Source: Planctomycetota bacterium (GTDB lineage Bacteria > Planctomycetota > Brocadiia > Brocadiales > Bathyanammoxibiaceae). From it: a stretch of 15,409 nucleotides of DNA. Position 1 is the first letter of the stretch. Every line of letters begins with the position of its first letter. Of this stretch, positions 1 through 10,020 are shown piece by piece. The position numbers and the translations under genes were made by a program. The notes under the pieces are model-generated. The model saw nothing but the letters and a program-made list of their open reading frames with translations. It ran no database searches and was not told the DNA's origin. The stretch lies in NCBI GenBank assembly GCA_030623665.1, contig JAUXLO010000008.1, positions 1 through 15,409 on the forward strand. The letters run 5' to 3'.

Positions 1-291
1 AAAGGCGGTGTATATGTCAAAGAAACTCTGGTGGTTGCTTATGAATATAACAGGCTCGCCCTTTGGTATATTTTCCATCCCTTCCACCACTGCGTTTATG
101 CCCAGTCCTCTTGCCGTCACCCGTGCGCCCAGCCTGCAGAAGGTGTTATATATGTATTCCCTACGCCTGCTCCCTACGGAGGTAAGGACGGCGAAGAAGT
201 AGCCTATAAGCCAGATACCTGCAACGATAATCCATGCGTATACGAGGTAGATTAGCCTGAAGGGCGTGCTTCGTAGTATGCTCACAGACAT
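1..291 (-). CDS. plsC: 1-acyl-sn-glycerol-3-phosphate acyltransferase (PlsC/LPLAT family), N-terminal part, cut by window edge
   Basis: Reading the minus strand from an ATG at 291-289 gives 97 codons open to the first base of the window. Residues about 13-37 form a hydrophobic membrane segment. Residues 86-92 read NHQSFFD, the HX4D catalytic motif (H87, D92) of glycerolipid acyltransferases, which move an acyl chain from acyl-CoA or acyl-ACP to lysophosphatidic acid at the inner membrane to make phosphatidic acid. The substrate-binding blocks further on lie outside the window. The frame stays open upstream, and a second ATG at 354-352 would add 21 residues. I prefer 291 because it gives the usual distance to the NHxS motif, but neither start has a strong ribosome binding site. 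The gene is divergent from the sugar transporter. Other LPLAT enzymes, for example lipid A-type acyltransferases, share the motif, so the exact substrate is inferred. Confidence 0.85.
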   Translation of the reverse strand, partial: MSVSILRSTPFRLIYLVYAWIIVAGIWLIGYFFAVLTSVGSRRREYIYNTFCRLGARVTARGLGINAVVEGMENIPKGEPVIFISNHQSFFDIYTAF

Positions 292-480
292 TTTGGCCGT
301 TCCCGCAGCAAATATAACATCCACAACACCTTCTGTCAAACGAATCCGGTCCATTATGTGGAATACAGGGAAAGAGTTACGTCCGGGGCACGGCATCAGC
401 CATTTACCCGATGAATGATTCATAATGCCGAGCTTGCACTTCCCGGAAAAAATGATAAGCTGTTGAGGTTACTGGAGAAA

Positions 481-485
481 GGAGG
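481..485 (+). promoter_or_regulatory. Ribosome binding site of the sugar-binding protein gene
   Basis: A GGAGG sits at 481-485. It is only 2 nt before the ATG at 488 but 5 nt before the ATG at 491, so it supports the second ATG as the start. Confidence 0.6.
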
Positions 486-490
486 GGATG

Positions 491-1417
491 ATGAAGAAGA
501 CCTTACTGGTACTGGCGCTGGTCTCGGTAGCCCTGCTCTTCAGCGGGGCCGAGAAGAAGGACTACTATGTGGGCGTTACGCTCCTGACGAGGGACGTGTT
601 CTATCAACAGCTTGAGGAGGGGCTCAAGAAGGAGGCCGAAGAGAACGGCATAACGCTGAGAGTCCAGTCCGCAGAGAAAGACCTTAACGCCCAGACTGCG
701 CAGATAGAGAACTTTATTACACAGAGGGCGGATGCGCTGGTGGTCTGCCCGGTGGATTCTGTGGGTATTGGCGCCGCCATAGAGAGGGCCAACAAGAGGG
801 GCATACCGGTCTTTACCGCCGATATACGCTCGGAAGAAGGTAAGGTAGTCTGCCATATCGCCTCGAACAATTACCAGGGTGGTATGCTGGCGGGTGAGTA
901 TCTGGCCGAGCAATTAGGGGGTCAGGGCGAAGTGGCCATAATAGACCATCCTGAGGTAGCCTCGGTCCAGGAGAGGGTCAGGGGCTTTAAGGATGCGATA
1001 AAGAAGCATAAGGGAATGAAGATAGTTGACCAGCCGTCGGCCCAGGGCGACAGGGACAGGGCCATGGTGGTGATGCAGAACATGCAGCTGTCACATCCTG
1101 ACGTGAAGGGCATATTTGCGGTAAATGATAACTGTGCCCTCGGCGCCCTGGCCGCGCTTGAGGCCGCCGGACGGGATGATATTGTCATAATTGGCTTCGA
1201 CGCCACGCCGGAGGCTCAGCAGGCGATAAAGAAGGGCGGCGCCCTGAAGGCGGACGTGATACAGTATCCAATTGTCATAGGCAGCACGACCATCCAGACC
1301 ATAGTAAGACATCTCAACGGACAGGAAGTGCCTATAGAGATACCCATAGACACGGGTATAGTGGACAAAAAGAGCCTGGAAGAGGCAGCAGGCCCTGCCC
1401 ATGCCACAAGCAAATAA
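491..1417 (+). CDS. rbsB: Sugar ABC transporter periplasmic substrate-binding protein (RbsB-like)
   Basis: This 308-residue protein captures a simple sugar in the periplasm and hands it to the permease. It opens with MKK and a hydrophobic stretch ending SGA at about residues 17-19, a signal peptide with a likely signal peptidase I site. There is no lipobox cysteine. The mature part has the type I periplasmic binding fold: YYVGVTLL near the start, then an Asp-rich hinge block (VVCPVDSVG), a GIPVFTADI strand, a SNNYQGGMLAGEYL helix, FAVNDNCALGALAAL and IIGFDATPEAQQAI, all hallmarks of the ribose/galactose/xylose group. Length is normal. The start at 491 is chosen over 488 from ribosome binding site spacing. 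The 3' end overlaps the ATPase gene by 17 nt, so the two are co-transcribed and probably translationally coupled. Ribose is the default guess; xylose, allose, inositol or autoinducer-2 cannot be excluded, so the gene symbol is at family level only. Confidence 0.9.
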   Translation: MKKTLLVLALVSVALLFSGAEKKDYYVGVTLLTRDVFYQQLEEGLKKEAEENGITLRVQSAEKDLNAQTAQIENFITQRADALVVCPVDSVGIGAAIERANKRGIPVFTADIRSEEGKVVCHIASNNYQGGMLAGEYLAEQLGGQGEVAIIDHPEVASVQERVRGFKDAIKKHKGMKIVDQPSAQGDRDRAMVVMQNMQLSHPDVKGIFAVNDNCALGALAALEAAGRDDIVIIGFDATPEAQQAIKKGGALKADVIQYPIVIGSTTIQTIVRHLNGQEVPIEIPIDTGIVDKKSLEEAAGPAHATSK

Positions 1418-2981
1418 ACTCCTCCTCAAGGGGATAAATAAACAGTACCCCGGCGTGCGGGCCCTGGTTGATGTGGACTTCGAGGTGGCCCTGGGCGAGG
1501 TCCACGCACTTGTTGGGGTAAACGGCGCGGGGAAGTCAACCCTCATAAAGATACTCTCCGGCGCTACCAGGATGGACAAGGGCCAGATCTCCCTTTCCGG
1601 CGACATACTGCACATCACATCTCCCCACAAGGCCATCGATCTCGGTATAAGCGTCATCTACCAGGAATTTAATCTCGTACCCGAGTTGAGCGTTGCCGAG
1701 AACATCTTCCTGGGCAGGGAGCCGCGCTCTAAAATGGGTTTTGTGGATTACAGGAGGATGTACAGGGAGGTTGACGCACTGCTCGACACCCTCGGGGCCG
1801 TTGTTAAGTCCAGGACCAGGGTGGCAAGCCTTGGTGTTGCACAACAGCAGCTGGTGGAGATAGCGAAGGCGCTGGCCGTAAAGGCCAAGATAATAGCCAT
1901 GGACGAGCCTACCGCAACCCTGAGCCTTCAGGAGACCGAACGCCTCTTTTCCATCGTCCGCCGCCTGAAGGAAGAGGGCAGGGGCATCATATTCATATCC
2001 CACAGGATGGAAGAGATCTTTCAGATTGCGGACCGGGTGACTGTACTCAGGGACGGTAGGCTGGTAGCTACCAGGAGATTGGACGAGATCAGCCGGGGCG
2101 AACTGGTGGAGATGATACTGGGCAAGAAACTCAAGAAATATCACTCCGTCCGGGAGGCCGTTCCCAGGGCGGAGTCTCTCAGGGTCGATGGGCTTACTAG
2201 GAGGGGTGTTCTGGACGACATACACTTCTCGGTGCGTGGGGGCGAGATTTTGGGGATTGCCGGCCTTGTGGGGGCCGGGAAGACGGAGCTTGCCAGGGCG
2301 ATTGTGGGGCTTGACCGTATAGACGGCGGAAGGGTCCTGGTACATGGTGAACCCAGGCGTTTCCGCTCTCCGGCAGAGGCCATAAGGGCCGGTGTGGTGC
2401 TCGTGCCGGAGGACAGGAAGAACTTAGGGCTTATACTGGGCCTGCCGGTGAGGGATAATATAAGTCTGCCGAGCCTGCTTAGATTTTCCAGGGGAGGCTT
2501 TATAAACAGGAAGAGGGAGCTCGAGGCCGTTGGGGAGATGATTACGAACCTGACGGTAAAGACCCCAAGCGAAAAGCAGTTGGTAAAAAACCTCAGCGGC
2601 GGCAACCAGCAGAAGGTGGTCCTGGCGAAGTGGCTGCTCAGGGGCGAAAAGGTCTTCATCTTTGATGAGCCTACCAGGGGTATAGACGTGGGGGCGAAGG
2701 TGGAGATTTATCAACTAATTAACAACCTCGTCAAGGAGGGTGCCGCCATAGTGGTAATCTCATCGGAGTTTGAGGAGATCCTTGAACTCAGCGACCGCAT
2801 AGTGGTCATGCATGCAGGGAGGGTGGTGGATGAGCTGGCCAGGGCAGAGGCCACGGCGGATAAGATGTTGTTCCTGGCGATGGGAGGTTCTAACCGGACA
2901 GGCGGCGGCGGTACTCCCCCGGATAATGACACACCCGTTCCCGCCGGTCTGTCTGGTTTATCTTCGGGGGGCAAACAGTAG
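1401..2981 (+). CDS. rbsA: Sugar ABC transporter ATP-binding protein with two ATPase domains (RbsA/MglA family)
   Basis: This cytoplasmic subunit (526 aa) powers sugar import by ATP hydrolysis. Domain 1 has Walker A GVNGAGKST at residues 39-47, a Q-loop YQE at 87-89, an altered signature SLGVAQQQ at 143-150, Walker B ending DEP at 168-170 and a switch His at 201. Domain 2 has a P-loop GLVGAGKTE at 288-296, a clean LSGGNQQ signature at 398-404 and Walker B VFIFDEP at 418-424. Paired domains in one chain, and the NQQ-type second signature, are typical of the CUT2 monosaccharide group. The length is slightly above the usual 500 or so because of a tail of about 30 residues rich in Gly, Pro and Ser after residue 494. 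The gene starts inside the binding-protein gene and the permease gene follows after 21 nt. The sugar is not determined by this subunit; the symbol is at family level. Confidence 0.95.
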   Translation: MPQANKLLLKGINKQYPGVRALVDVDFEVALGEVHALVGVNGAGKSTLIKILSGATRMDKGQISLSGDILHITSPHKAIDLGISVIYQEFNLVPELSVAENIFLGREPRSKMGFVDYRRMYREVDALLDTLGAVVKSRTRVASLGVAQQQLVEIAKALAVKAKIIAMDEPTATLSLQETERLFSIVRRLKEEGRGIIFISHRMEEIFQIADRVTVLRDGRLVATRRLDEISRGELVEMILGKKLKKYHSVREAVPRAESLRVDGLTRRGVLDDIHFSVRGGEILGIAGLVGAGKTELARAIVGLDRIDGGRVLVHGEPRRFRSPAEAIRAGVVLVPEDRKNLGLILGLPVRDNISLPSLLRFSRGGFINRKRELEAVGEMITNLTVKTPSEKQLVKNLSGGNQQKVVLAKWLLRGEKVFIFDEPTRGIDVGAKVEIYQLINNLVKEGAAIVVISSEFEEILELSDRIVVMHAGRVVDELARAEATADKMLFLAMGGSNRTGGGGTPPDNDTPVPAGLSGLSSGGKQ

Positions 2982-3002
2982 GGAGCGGACAGACTAGCGG
3001 GA

Positions 3003-3962
3003 ATGAAGGCAAAAAGATTCTCCAAGGTAAAGACCATTGCGCTGGACTATGCCATACTTATCGCCCTGGCGGTTATGGCTACATACTATGCGCTGGACGC
3101 CAGGGGCTTCCCCACCCTTGAGAACCTTACCAACATCCTCAACCAGAACTCCGTCTATATCATACTTGCCATAGGCCAGACCCTGGTGATCCTCACGGCT
3201 GGTATCGACCTTTCCGTGGGTTCCGTCCTCGCCCTGAGCGCCGTCATCTGTGCGGACGTTGCAAAACATATGGACGGCTTCTCGTACGGGATGATACCCG
3301 TGGCTAGTCTGGTGGCTGTGGGCGTCGGCGGGACGGCCGGTGCGTTTAACGGGGCGATGGTAACGGTCTTCAAGATACCCCCCTTTATCGCCACCCTCGC
3401 CATGATGACCATGGCGCGGGGTATTGCCAATATCTACTGCGGTGCGCGGCCCATCGGCCACCTGCCCGCCGAGTTTAAACTGATAGGCACGGGCACCTTA
3501 GGGACCATACCTTTACCTGTATTTATAATGGCTGCGATAGCCGCGGGGCTCTATGTGATTACGCGCTACACGGTTTTTGGCAGATACGTCTACGCCGTCG
3601 GGGGCAACGAGGAGGCCGCCCGGCTCTCGGGTATTAACGTGGGGATGACGAAATTCTGGGTCTACGTGATAAGCGGTATGTGTGCGGGGCTATGCGGGCT
3701 TATCCTGGCGTCCAGGCTCGGCTCCGGCGACCCCAAGCTGGGGTATATGTACGAACTGGTGTCCATTGCGGCCGTGGTGCTCGGCGGGACCAGTTTATTT
3801 GGCGGCCGGGGGTCGGTGATAGGGACGATTTACGGCGCCCTGTTTATGGGCGTGCTTGAGAACGGTCTTTTACTCAAGGGCATATCCACGTTTTACCAGT
3901 GGGTGATAAAGGGCATTGTCATCCTCATCGCCGTGGTCATAGATGAGCTGAAGCGGCGGTGA
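3003..3962 (+). CDS. rbsC: Sugar ABC transporter permease (RbsC-like)
   Basis: This 319-residue inner-membrane protein forms the sugar channel, presumably as a homodimer because only one permease gene is present. It is very hydrophobic, with about eight to ten membrane spans. Family landmarks are GIDLSVGSVLALS at residues about 67-79, a loop with NGAMV and KIPPFIATL at about 116-132, YAVGGNEEAARLSGI in the cytoplasmic coupling region, and a later YELVSIAAVVLGGTS followed by LFGGRGSVIGTI. The ATG at 3003 has only a weak upstream match to a ribosome binding site (GCGGGA), in keeping with coupling to the ATPase gene 21 nt upstream. It is the last gene of the operon. Downstream, the next gene faces it, and I see no clear intrinsic terminator reading in the plus direction. 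Confidence 0.94.
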   Translation: MKAKRFSKVKTIALDYAILIALAVMATYYALDARGFPTLENLTNILNQNSVYIILAIGQTLVILTAGIDLSVGSVLALSAVICADVAKHMDGFSYGMIPVASLVAVGVGGTAGAFNGAMVTVFKIPPFIATLAMMTMARGIANIYCGARPIGHLPAEFKLIGTGTLGTIPLPVFIMAAIAAGLYVITRYTVFGRYVYAVGGNEEAARLSGINVGMTKFWVYVISGMCAGLCGLILASRLGSGDPKLGYMYELVSIAAVVLGGTSLFGGRGSVIGTIYGALFMGVLENGLLLKGISTFYQWVIKGIVILIAVVIDELKRR

Positions 3963-3979
3963 TGTTTTTAACTGTAGGT

Positions 3980-3995
3980 GCCTGATTGATCAGGC
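3980..3995. repeat. Perfect inverted repeat between rbsC and tldE
   Basis: GCCTGA, a TTGA loop, then TCAGGC: a 6-bp perfect stem. There is no T-run next to it on either strand, so it is not a standard terminator on its own. It may act as a 3'-end stabiliser for the sugar transporter mRNA. Confidence 0.5.
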
Positions 3996-4000
3996 GGTTT

Positions 4001-4023
4001 AAAAAAAGCCCCATAAATGGGGC
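4001..4023 (-). terminator. Intrinsic terminator of the ligA-tldD-tldE operon
   Basis: On the minus strand, a GCCCC/GGGGC stem with a 6-nt A/T-rich loop (positions 4023-4008; the outer loop bases can add an A-T pair) is followed at once by seven T residues (4007-4001). It lies 18 nt past the tldE stop codon, exactly where that operon should end. Confidence 0.85.
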
Positions 4024-4041
4024 AACTACAATGTGGAAGAA

Positions 4042-5352
4042 TCAGCCCTCTTGACCGACTACGTTGAGGCCCTTGAAGTAGAACGGGGGGAGGTGGTCTG
4101 CGCCGTGCCACTCGGCTTCGGAACCGATGGCGGCTATGTTATTAAATGCGTCGAAGACGTTACCGGCTATCATGCAGTCCTTTACCCTGCCCACGAGCTC
4201 GCCGTTTTCTATGAGGAAGCCGAGGTCGATGTTCACGGAGAATTCACCGGCCAGCACGTTCGACTGGCCGCCGCCCAGCACCTGGTCCACCAGCACACCG
4301 TAGCGGATGTCCTTAATCATGTCTTTCAGTTTCATGTCGCCCGGCTGGACGATTACGTTCGTGCAACCCGGTGAAGGTTGGGACCCGAAGCCCCTGTTGC
4401 CGTTGCCCGTTGTTTTTGCGGACATCATGCCGGCCGTCTGCAGATCAAATAGGTAATTCTTCAGCACTCCCTTCTCGAACAACGGCATGCGGCTGGACGG
4501 GGTGCCCTCTCCGTCCAGGGGATAGCTGCCAACGGCGAAGTCTATGGTGGCGTCATCGTAGATTGTGACCCTTTCGTCCATGACCTTTTCTCCCAGCTTG
4601 CCTGCCAGCGGCGAGACGCCTTTCTGTACCAGCTTGCCGTTACAGCCCATCTCAAACGGGGCCAGGAGCAGGTTCATTGTTTTAGCGGCGAAGATGACGG
4701 GGTGAGACCCGGACCTGACCCGGACCTCCTTGTCAGAGAGGCGCATCTTCTCCAGAGATTTCTGTACCTTGTCCATGAGGCCGGTTGTGACCCTCCTTGA
4801 GCTCTCGCCCTCGGATATGGATATAAGCCCCTTGTCCTTTGTCAGCATGACGTTGTATCCCGTGCCGAAAGAGGTTGAGGGCTTGGAGACGTCCAGCCCG
4901 TTGGAGTTCAAGAGTCTCCTCATCCATACGGTGCTGCCTGTGTCCACCCCGCAGAGGTAGTCGGGGCACACGGCCAGGGATTTCTCTATGGCCTCTTTTC
5001 CCCCGGTGATTGCGTTTTGGGAGGGGTAGTCTGCCACTGATTTATCGAAGATTTTTACTGCGGAAAGGCCGTCCGGGGACGGGAACTCAAATCTGACCTC
5101 CTGGCCGAACTGCGCGGAGCGCATGGCCGCCGCCACCAGTCTCTCCGGGTCCCTCAGGTCTGTGGTGGTGGAGAAGCCTATCCTACCGTTTTTTATTATG
5201 CGCAGCCCGATACCCCTTACGGAACTGCTGTGGATGTACTTCAGTTTATTATTCTCGAAGCTGACGGATTTTGATTCGCCCTCTTCGTATATAACCTCTG
5301 CGGAGTCTGCCTTCTTTTTGGCCAGCTCCAGTACGTTTTCTTCTATCTTCAT
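4042..5352 (-). CDS. pmbA: TldE/PmbA subunit of the TldD-TldE zinc metalloprotease
   Basis: At 436 residues this matches the normal length of PmbA/TldE, the partner that completes the TldD protease. In Escherichia coli the pair trims peptides such as the microcin B17 leader and degrades the antitoxin CcdA. Like known TldE proteins it lacks the HExxxH zinc motif, so it is a structural partner rather than the catalytic chain. The N-terminal half has SVRGIGLRIIKNGRIGFSTT, the family's RGLGVRV-type block, and the C-terminal part ends in GNVFDAFNNIAAIG and a conserved LPPF stretch. The start codon overlaps the tldD stop by one base (TGATG, 5354-5350), so translation is coupled and equal amounts of the two subunits are expected. 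A terminator follows. Confidence 0.93.
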   Translation of the reverse strand: MKIEENVLELAKKKADSAEVIYEEGESKSVSFENNKLKYIHSSSVRGIGLRIIKNGRIGFSTTTDLRDPERLVAAAMRSAQFGQEVRFEFPSPDGLSAVKIFDKSVADYPSQNAITGGKEAIEKSLAVCPDYLCGVDTGSTVWMRRLLNSNGLDVSKPSTSFGTGYNVMLTKDKGLISISEGESSRRVTTGLMDKVQKSLEKMRLSDKEVRVRSGSHPVIFAAKTMNLLLAPFEMGCNGKLVQKGVSPLAGKLGEKVMDERVTIYDDATIDFAVGSYPLDGEGTPSSRMPLFEKGVLKNYLFDLQTAGMMSAKTTGNGNRGFGSQPSPGCTNVIVQPGDMKLKDMIKDIRYGVLVDQVLGGGQSNVLAGEFSVNIDLGFLIENGELVGRVKDCMIAGNVFDAFNNIAAIGSEAEWHGADHLPPFYFKGLNVVGQEG

Positions 5353-6716
5353 CAGGATGTCCCGCCTATCACGACGTTTTTAATCCTTATGTGCGGACCG
5401 CCGTCGGAGACCCGGAGCGGCGACTGTCCGCCCTTGCCGCAGCCGCCCAGCCCGCCGAACAGGGCCATGTCGTTGCCGATGGCGTCTATGTCCATGAGGG
5501 TTTGGAAGACGTTTCCCGTGAGCACGACGTCGCGCAGCCTTTCTGCGAGCTTGCCGTCCCTGATGCGGAAGGCCTCGGCCGCGCTGAAGGTGAACATCTC
5601 GGTGTTGGTCATCCCGCCAACCGAGCCTATGCAGTATATGCCGTCCGGCGTCTCCTCGAGCATTTTTTCAAACGTCCGGTCTCGTGGCTCTATGTACGTG
5701 TTGGTCATCCTGACGATGGGCTCGCAGGAATAGTTAATGGCCCTTGCGTTTCCGGTGGGTTTTTCGTGCATCTTGACGGCCGTCTCTCTTGAGTGGAGGC
5801 GGCTGGTGAGTATACCGTCCTTTATGAGATAGGTCTTATGGGTCGGAGTGCCTTCGCTGTCATATTTGTTGTAGCCCGCCTCTCCGGCCAGCGAGCCGTC
5901 GTCCACTATGGAGAGCTCGTCACAGCCAAAGCGCTTGCCGATCTGCATTATCTCCCTGAGCCTCTCGTTTTCATATATGAAATCCCCCTCGCTCAGGTGG
6001 CCGAACGCCTCATGCGCAAAGACCCCGCTGAGCCTGGGGTCTGCTATGACGGTATAAATCCCTCCCTCTACCGGTTTTGCGGCTAACTGCTCAACCGCCT
6101 TACGGGTTATCTCTTCGCACTTCTCCTCCAGGCCCAGGACGTTATCGTATCCCCTGAGGTCGCCTACCGACTCCCACGCACGCTGGACGTTCATCCCGTC
6201 TTTGGCCATGGCCAGCACCATTATCCCGCAGAAGATAGTCTCCTGGACTATGAAGCTGCCTTCTGAATTGGCAAAGTAGGTCGTGCCGTGGGAGTCTACG
6301 TAGCGGACGTTGGAGGTCTGGACATGTTTGTTTGAGAGGATGATGTCATTGTATTTTTTGCAGAGGTCATGCTTGTCCTTGAGCTTGATGCCTCTTGGGT
6401 CTGACTTTACCTGGGGTTCTACGTGGTCTATGGTTGGAGGTACAGGGGCCAGGGAGGCGTCTCCGCCGCCCGAGAGCGTGGCTTGTTCCACCGCTGCCCG
6501 GGCGTAGTCGGCTAGATTCTCAACGTCGTTGAATGCGGCAAAGCCCCATCCGCCGTTTACCAGGGCCCGTACCGAACCGCCTCTGCTGTCGCCCTCCGAT
6601 ATGGTTTCCAGCTCCTTGCCGACATAGTTTATACCGGTGGCGTCTCCCTCCCGGACGCGGATCTCCAGGTAATCGGCCTTTGCCGCCTTCAGTGCACGCT
6701 TTATCATTTGTTCCAT
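5352..6716 (-). CDS. tldD: TldD zinc metalloprotease catalytic subunit
   Basis: This 454-residue protein is the catalytic half of the cytosolic TldD-TldE protease, which takes unfolded or small peptides into an internal chamber. The zinc site is visible: HEAFGH at residues 235-240 within the family block AHEAFGHLSEGDF, and a third ligand, Cys426, in GGCGKGGQ near the C-terminus. The N-terminal YLEIRVREGDATGI and GGSVRALVNGGWGFAAF blocks are also typical. The ATG at 6716 is preceded by GAGG with a 7-nt gap. The gene begins 49 nt after ligA and overlaps tldE by one base, so all three are probably one transcript. No ribosomal-peptide precursor gene is visible nearby, so its substrate here is unknown; a housekeeping role is the simplest reading. 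Confidence 0.95.
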   Translation of the reverse strand: MEQMIKRALKAAKADYLEIRVREGDATGINYVGKELETISEGDSRGGSVRALVNGGWGFAAFNDVENLADYARAAVEQATLSGGGDASLAPVPPTIDHVEPQVKSDPRGIKLKDKHDLCKKYNDIILSNKHVQTSNVRYVDSHGTTYFANSEGSFIVQETIFCGIMVLAMAKDGMNVQRAWESVGDLRGYDNVLGLEEKCEEITRKAVEQLAAKPVEGGIYTVIADPRLSGVFAHEAFGHLSEGDFIYENERLREIMQIGKRFGCDELSIVDDGSLAGEAGYNKYDSEGTPTHKTYLIKDGILTSRLHSRETAVKMHEKPTGNARAINYSCEPIVRMTNTYIEPRDRTFEKMLEETPDGIYCIGSVGGMTNTEMFTFSAAEAFRIRDGKLAERLRDVVLTGNVFQTLMDIDAIGNDMALFGGLGGCGKGGQSPLRVSDGGPHIRIKNVVIGGTS

Positions 6717-6765
6717 AATTAAACCTCACCGGCGGGGGTTTTTTGGTGCTTTGCGGACAAGCCTC

Positions 6766-8902
<2,137 letters not shown>

Positions 8903-8983
8903 TCAAGGCTAAGCGTGGCCCTGGGGATAATGAATGTGGTTCACATAAGTTGAGGGGTACCAAGCGGTTATATTAGACCAAAA

Positions 8984-8987
8984 GGAG
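8984..8987 (+). promoter_or_regulatory. Ribosome binding site that places the SPOR-gene start at 8995
   Basis: GGAG at 8984-8987 is 1 nt from the ATG at 8989 but 7 nt from the ATG at 8995, which favours the second. Confidence 0.6.
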
Positions 8988-8994
8988 TATGTAT

Positions 8995-9738
8995 ATGGCT
9001 AAGGGCAAGGCGGGTAAGGCCTTCTTTGAGGTATATGGTTCGCAACAACAGAAAGGCGATATACCTGTCGGCGACAAGGCCGGTGAGGAAAAGATACCTG
9101 TAGACTTTCCTACTTATGGCGGTGAGGAGCTTATAGTTATTTCAGATATAGCTGATAGGCTTCATGAAGGTGGAGAAGGTCCCGGTGGGGGGCGCAGGGC
9201 ATTAGTGCCCATAATCATCATAGCAGGTGTATGTGGTATTGGTCTGGCGGTTGGTATGTTTTTTTTGGGCCACAGTGTAGGCAAGGGTAAGGCCCCAGGA
9301 GAAGAGGTAGCGGCGAAGGCATCTGCCACTGCGGGTCCTGAGGTTCCCAAGATAGAAAAAAGGTCGGCTGGGACGGCCGAGGTGGCCGTTTCAACTCCGG
9401 AGAAGCCACTCAAAGAGATGGCTGCGCCACTCCCTTCACCTGCCAGGGTAGTGGTTGCACCGCCCCCTGAGAGTACGGACACCTGGACCCTCAGGATAAT
9501 ATCGTATACCGACGTACAGAAGAACCTGGAAAAGGCAGCCGGCGTGGCAGACTTCTTGCAAAATGCCACGGGGCACGATGCCTTTGTGGCAAGATTGGGC
9601 AATAAGTTGGTGGTATGCCTTGGTGAGTTTAGTTCAAAAAGGAATCCTGAGTTGTTGGAACTGCAAAAGCAGGTCAGGGACTTTGAGTACGAGAACAGGA
9701 AGCAGTTTATAAGCAGCTATCCGGTCCGTATTAAGTAG
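8995..9738 (+). CDS. Single-pass membrane protein with C-terminal SPOR-like domain
   Basis: The protein has 247 residues. An N-terminal part of about 68 residues, probably cytoplasmic, begins with a short KAFFEVYG motif. One strongly hydrophobic segment (about 69-92, PIIIIAGVCGIGLAVGMFFL) follows a Gly/Arg-rich stretch. Then comes a linker rich in Ala, Pro and Glu, and a folded C-terminal region of about 88 residues (160-247). That region starts TWTLRIISY and continues with AADFLQ-like and GHDAFVARLGNKLVVCLGEF blocks, the beta-alpha-beta pattern of SPOR domains, which bind denuded peptidoglycan at division sites. This layout is common in bacterial division and envelope proteins. The SPOR assignment is from pattern only and would need a profile search. 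It leads a three-gene operon with a gap of 13 nt to the next gene. Confidence 0.72.
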   Translation: MAKGKAGKAFFEVYGSQQQKGDIPVGDKAGEEKIPVDFPTYGGEELIVISDIADRLHEGGEGPGGGRRALVPIIIIAGVCGIGLAVGMFFLGHSVGKGKAPGEEVAAKASATAGPEVPKIEKRSAGTAEVAVSTPEKPLKEMAAPLPSPARVVVAPPPESTDTWTLRIISYTDVQKNLEKAAGVADFLQNATGHDAFVARLGNKLVVCLGEFSSKRNPELLELQKQVRDFEYENRKQFISSYPVRIK

Positions 9739-9751
9739 AAGAGAGAGGGAC

Positions 9752-9991
9752 GTGGGTATAGATAAAAGTCTGATAGTAAAAGGAAGATTGGCCGGGTCTC
9801 GCAGCGTGCTGAGAAGGGCTGAGCGTATTAAGTTGCTGGAGACGGAAGGTAAGTGGAGCGAAGAAAAGTCCGTATTTGGTTTGCCCAAGGTCAAGACTGT
9901 CCGGCTGAAGAAGAAGCCTAAGGCGGAAAAGGCACCGCCCAAGGAAACGGAGGGGGCCGTAACCCCTGAGGTCGAAAGCACGGGCGAATAG
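9752..9991 (+). CDS. Small basic protein of the Planctomycetes/Verrucomicrobia/Chlamydiae type
   Basis: The 79-residue product begins (V/M)GIDKSLIVKGRLAG, followed by RSVLRRAERIKLL and a VFGLPKVKTVRLKKK block. I recognise this as the short conserved 'small basic protein' family of the PVC bacteria, whose members start near SIDKSL and contain RAERI and a GLPKV motif. Its molecular role is not established; the strong positive charge would suit binding to RNA or ribosomes. A Glu/Pro-rich tail of about 20 residues (from KAPPKE on) extends past the usual family core. The start codon is GTG at 9752, preceded by an AGAGGGA ribosome binding site. It sits 13 nt after the SPOR-like gene and 29 nt before the DUF1571 gene, so it is probably co-transcribed with both. 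Confidence 0.8.
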   Translation: MGIDKSLIVKGRLAGSRSVLRRAERIKLLETEGKWSEEKSVFGLPKVKTVRLKKKPKAEKAPPKETEGAVTPEVESTGE

Positions 9992-10020
9992 GCATTCCTC
10001 TAAAGGAGCTTCCGGGTCTT

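Noticed and set aside
1536..2345. A 269-codon minus-strand open frame opposite the sugar ATPase gene
   Set aside because: It is a shadow of the Walker-motif gene on the plus strand, with no recognisable features.
6721..6744. A plus-direction stem with a T-run between tldD and ligA
   Set aside because: No plus-strand gene ends here. The pairing includes the tldD ribosome binding site, but on the minus-strand RNA it has a C-A mismatch and would be weak, so sequestration of the site is not convincing.
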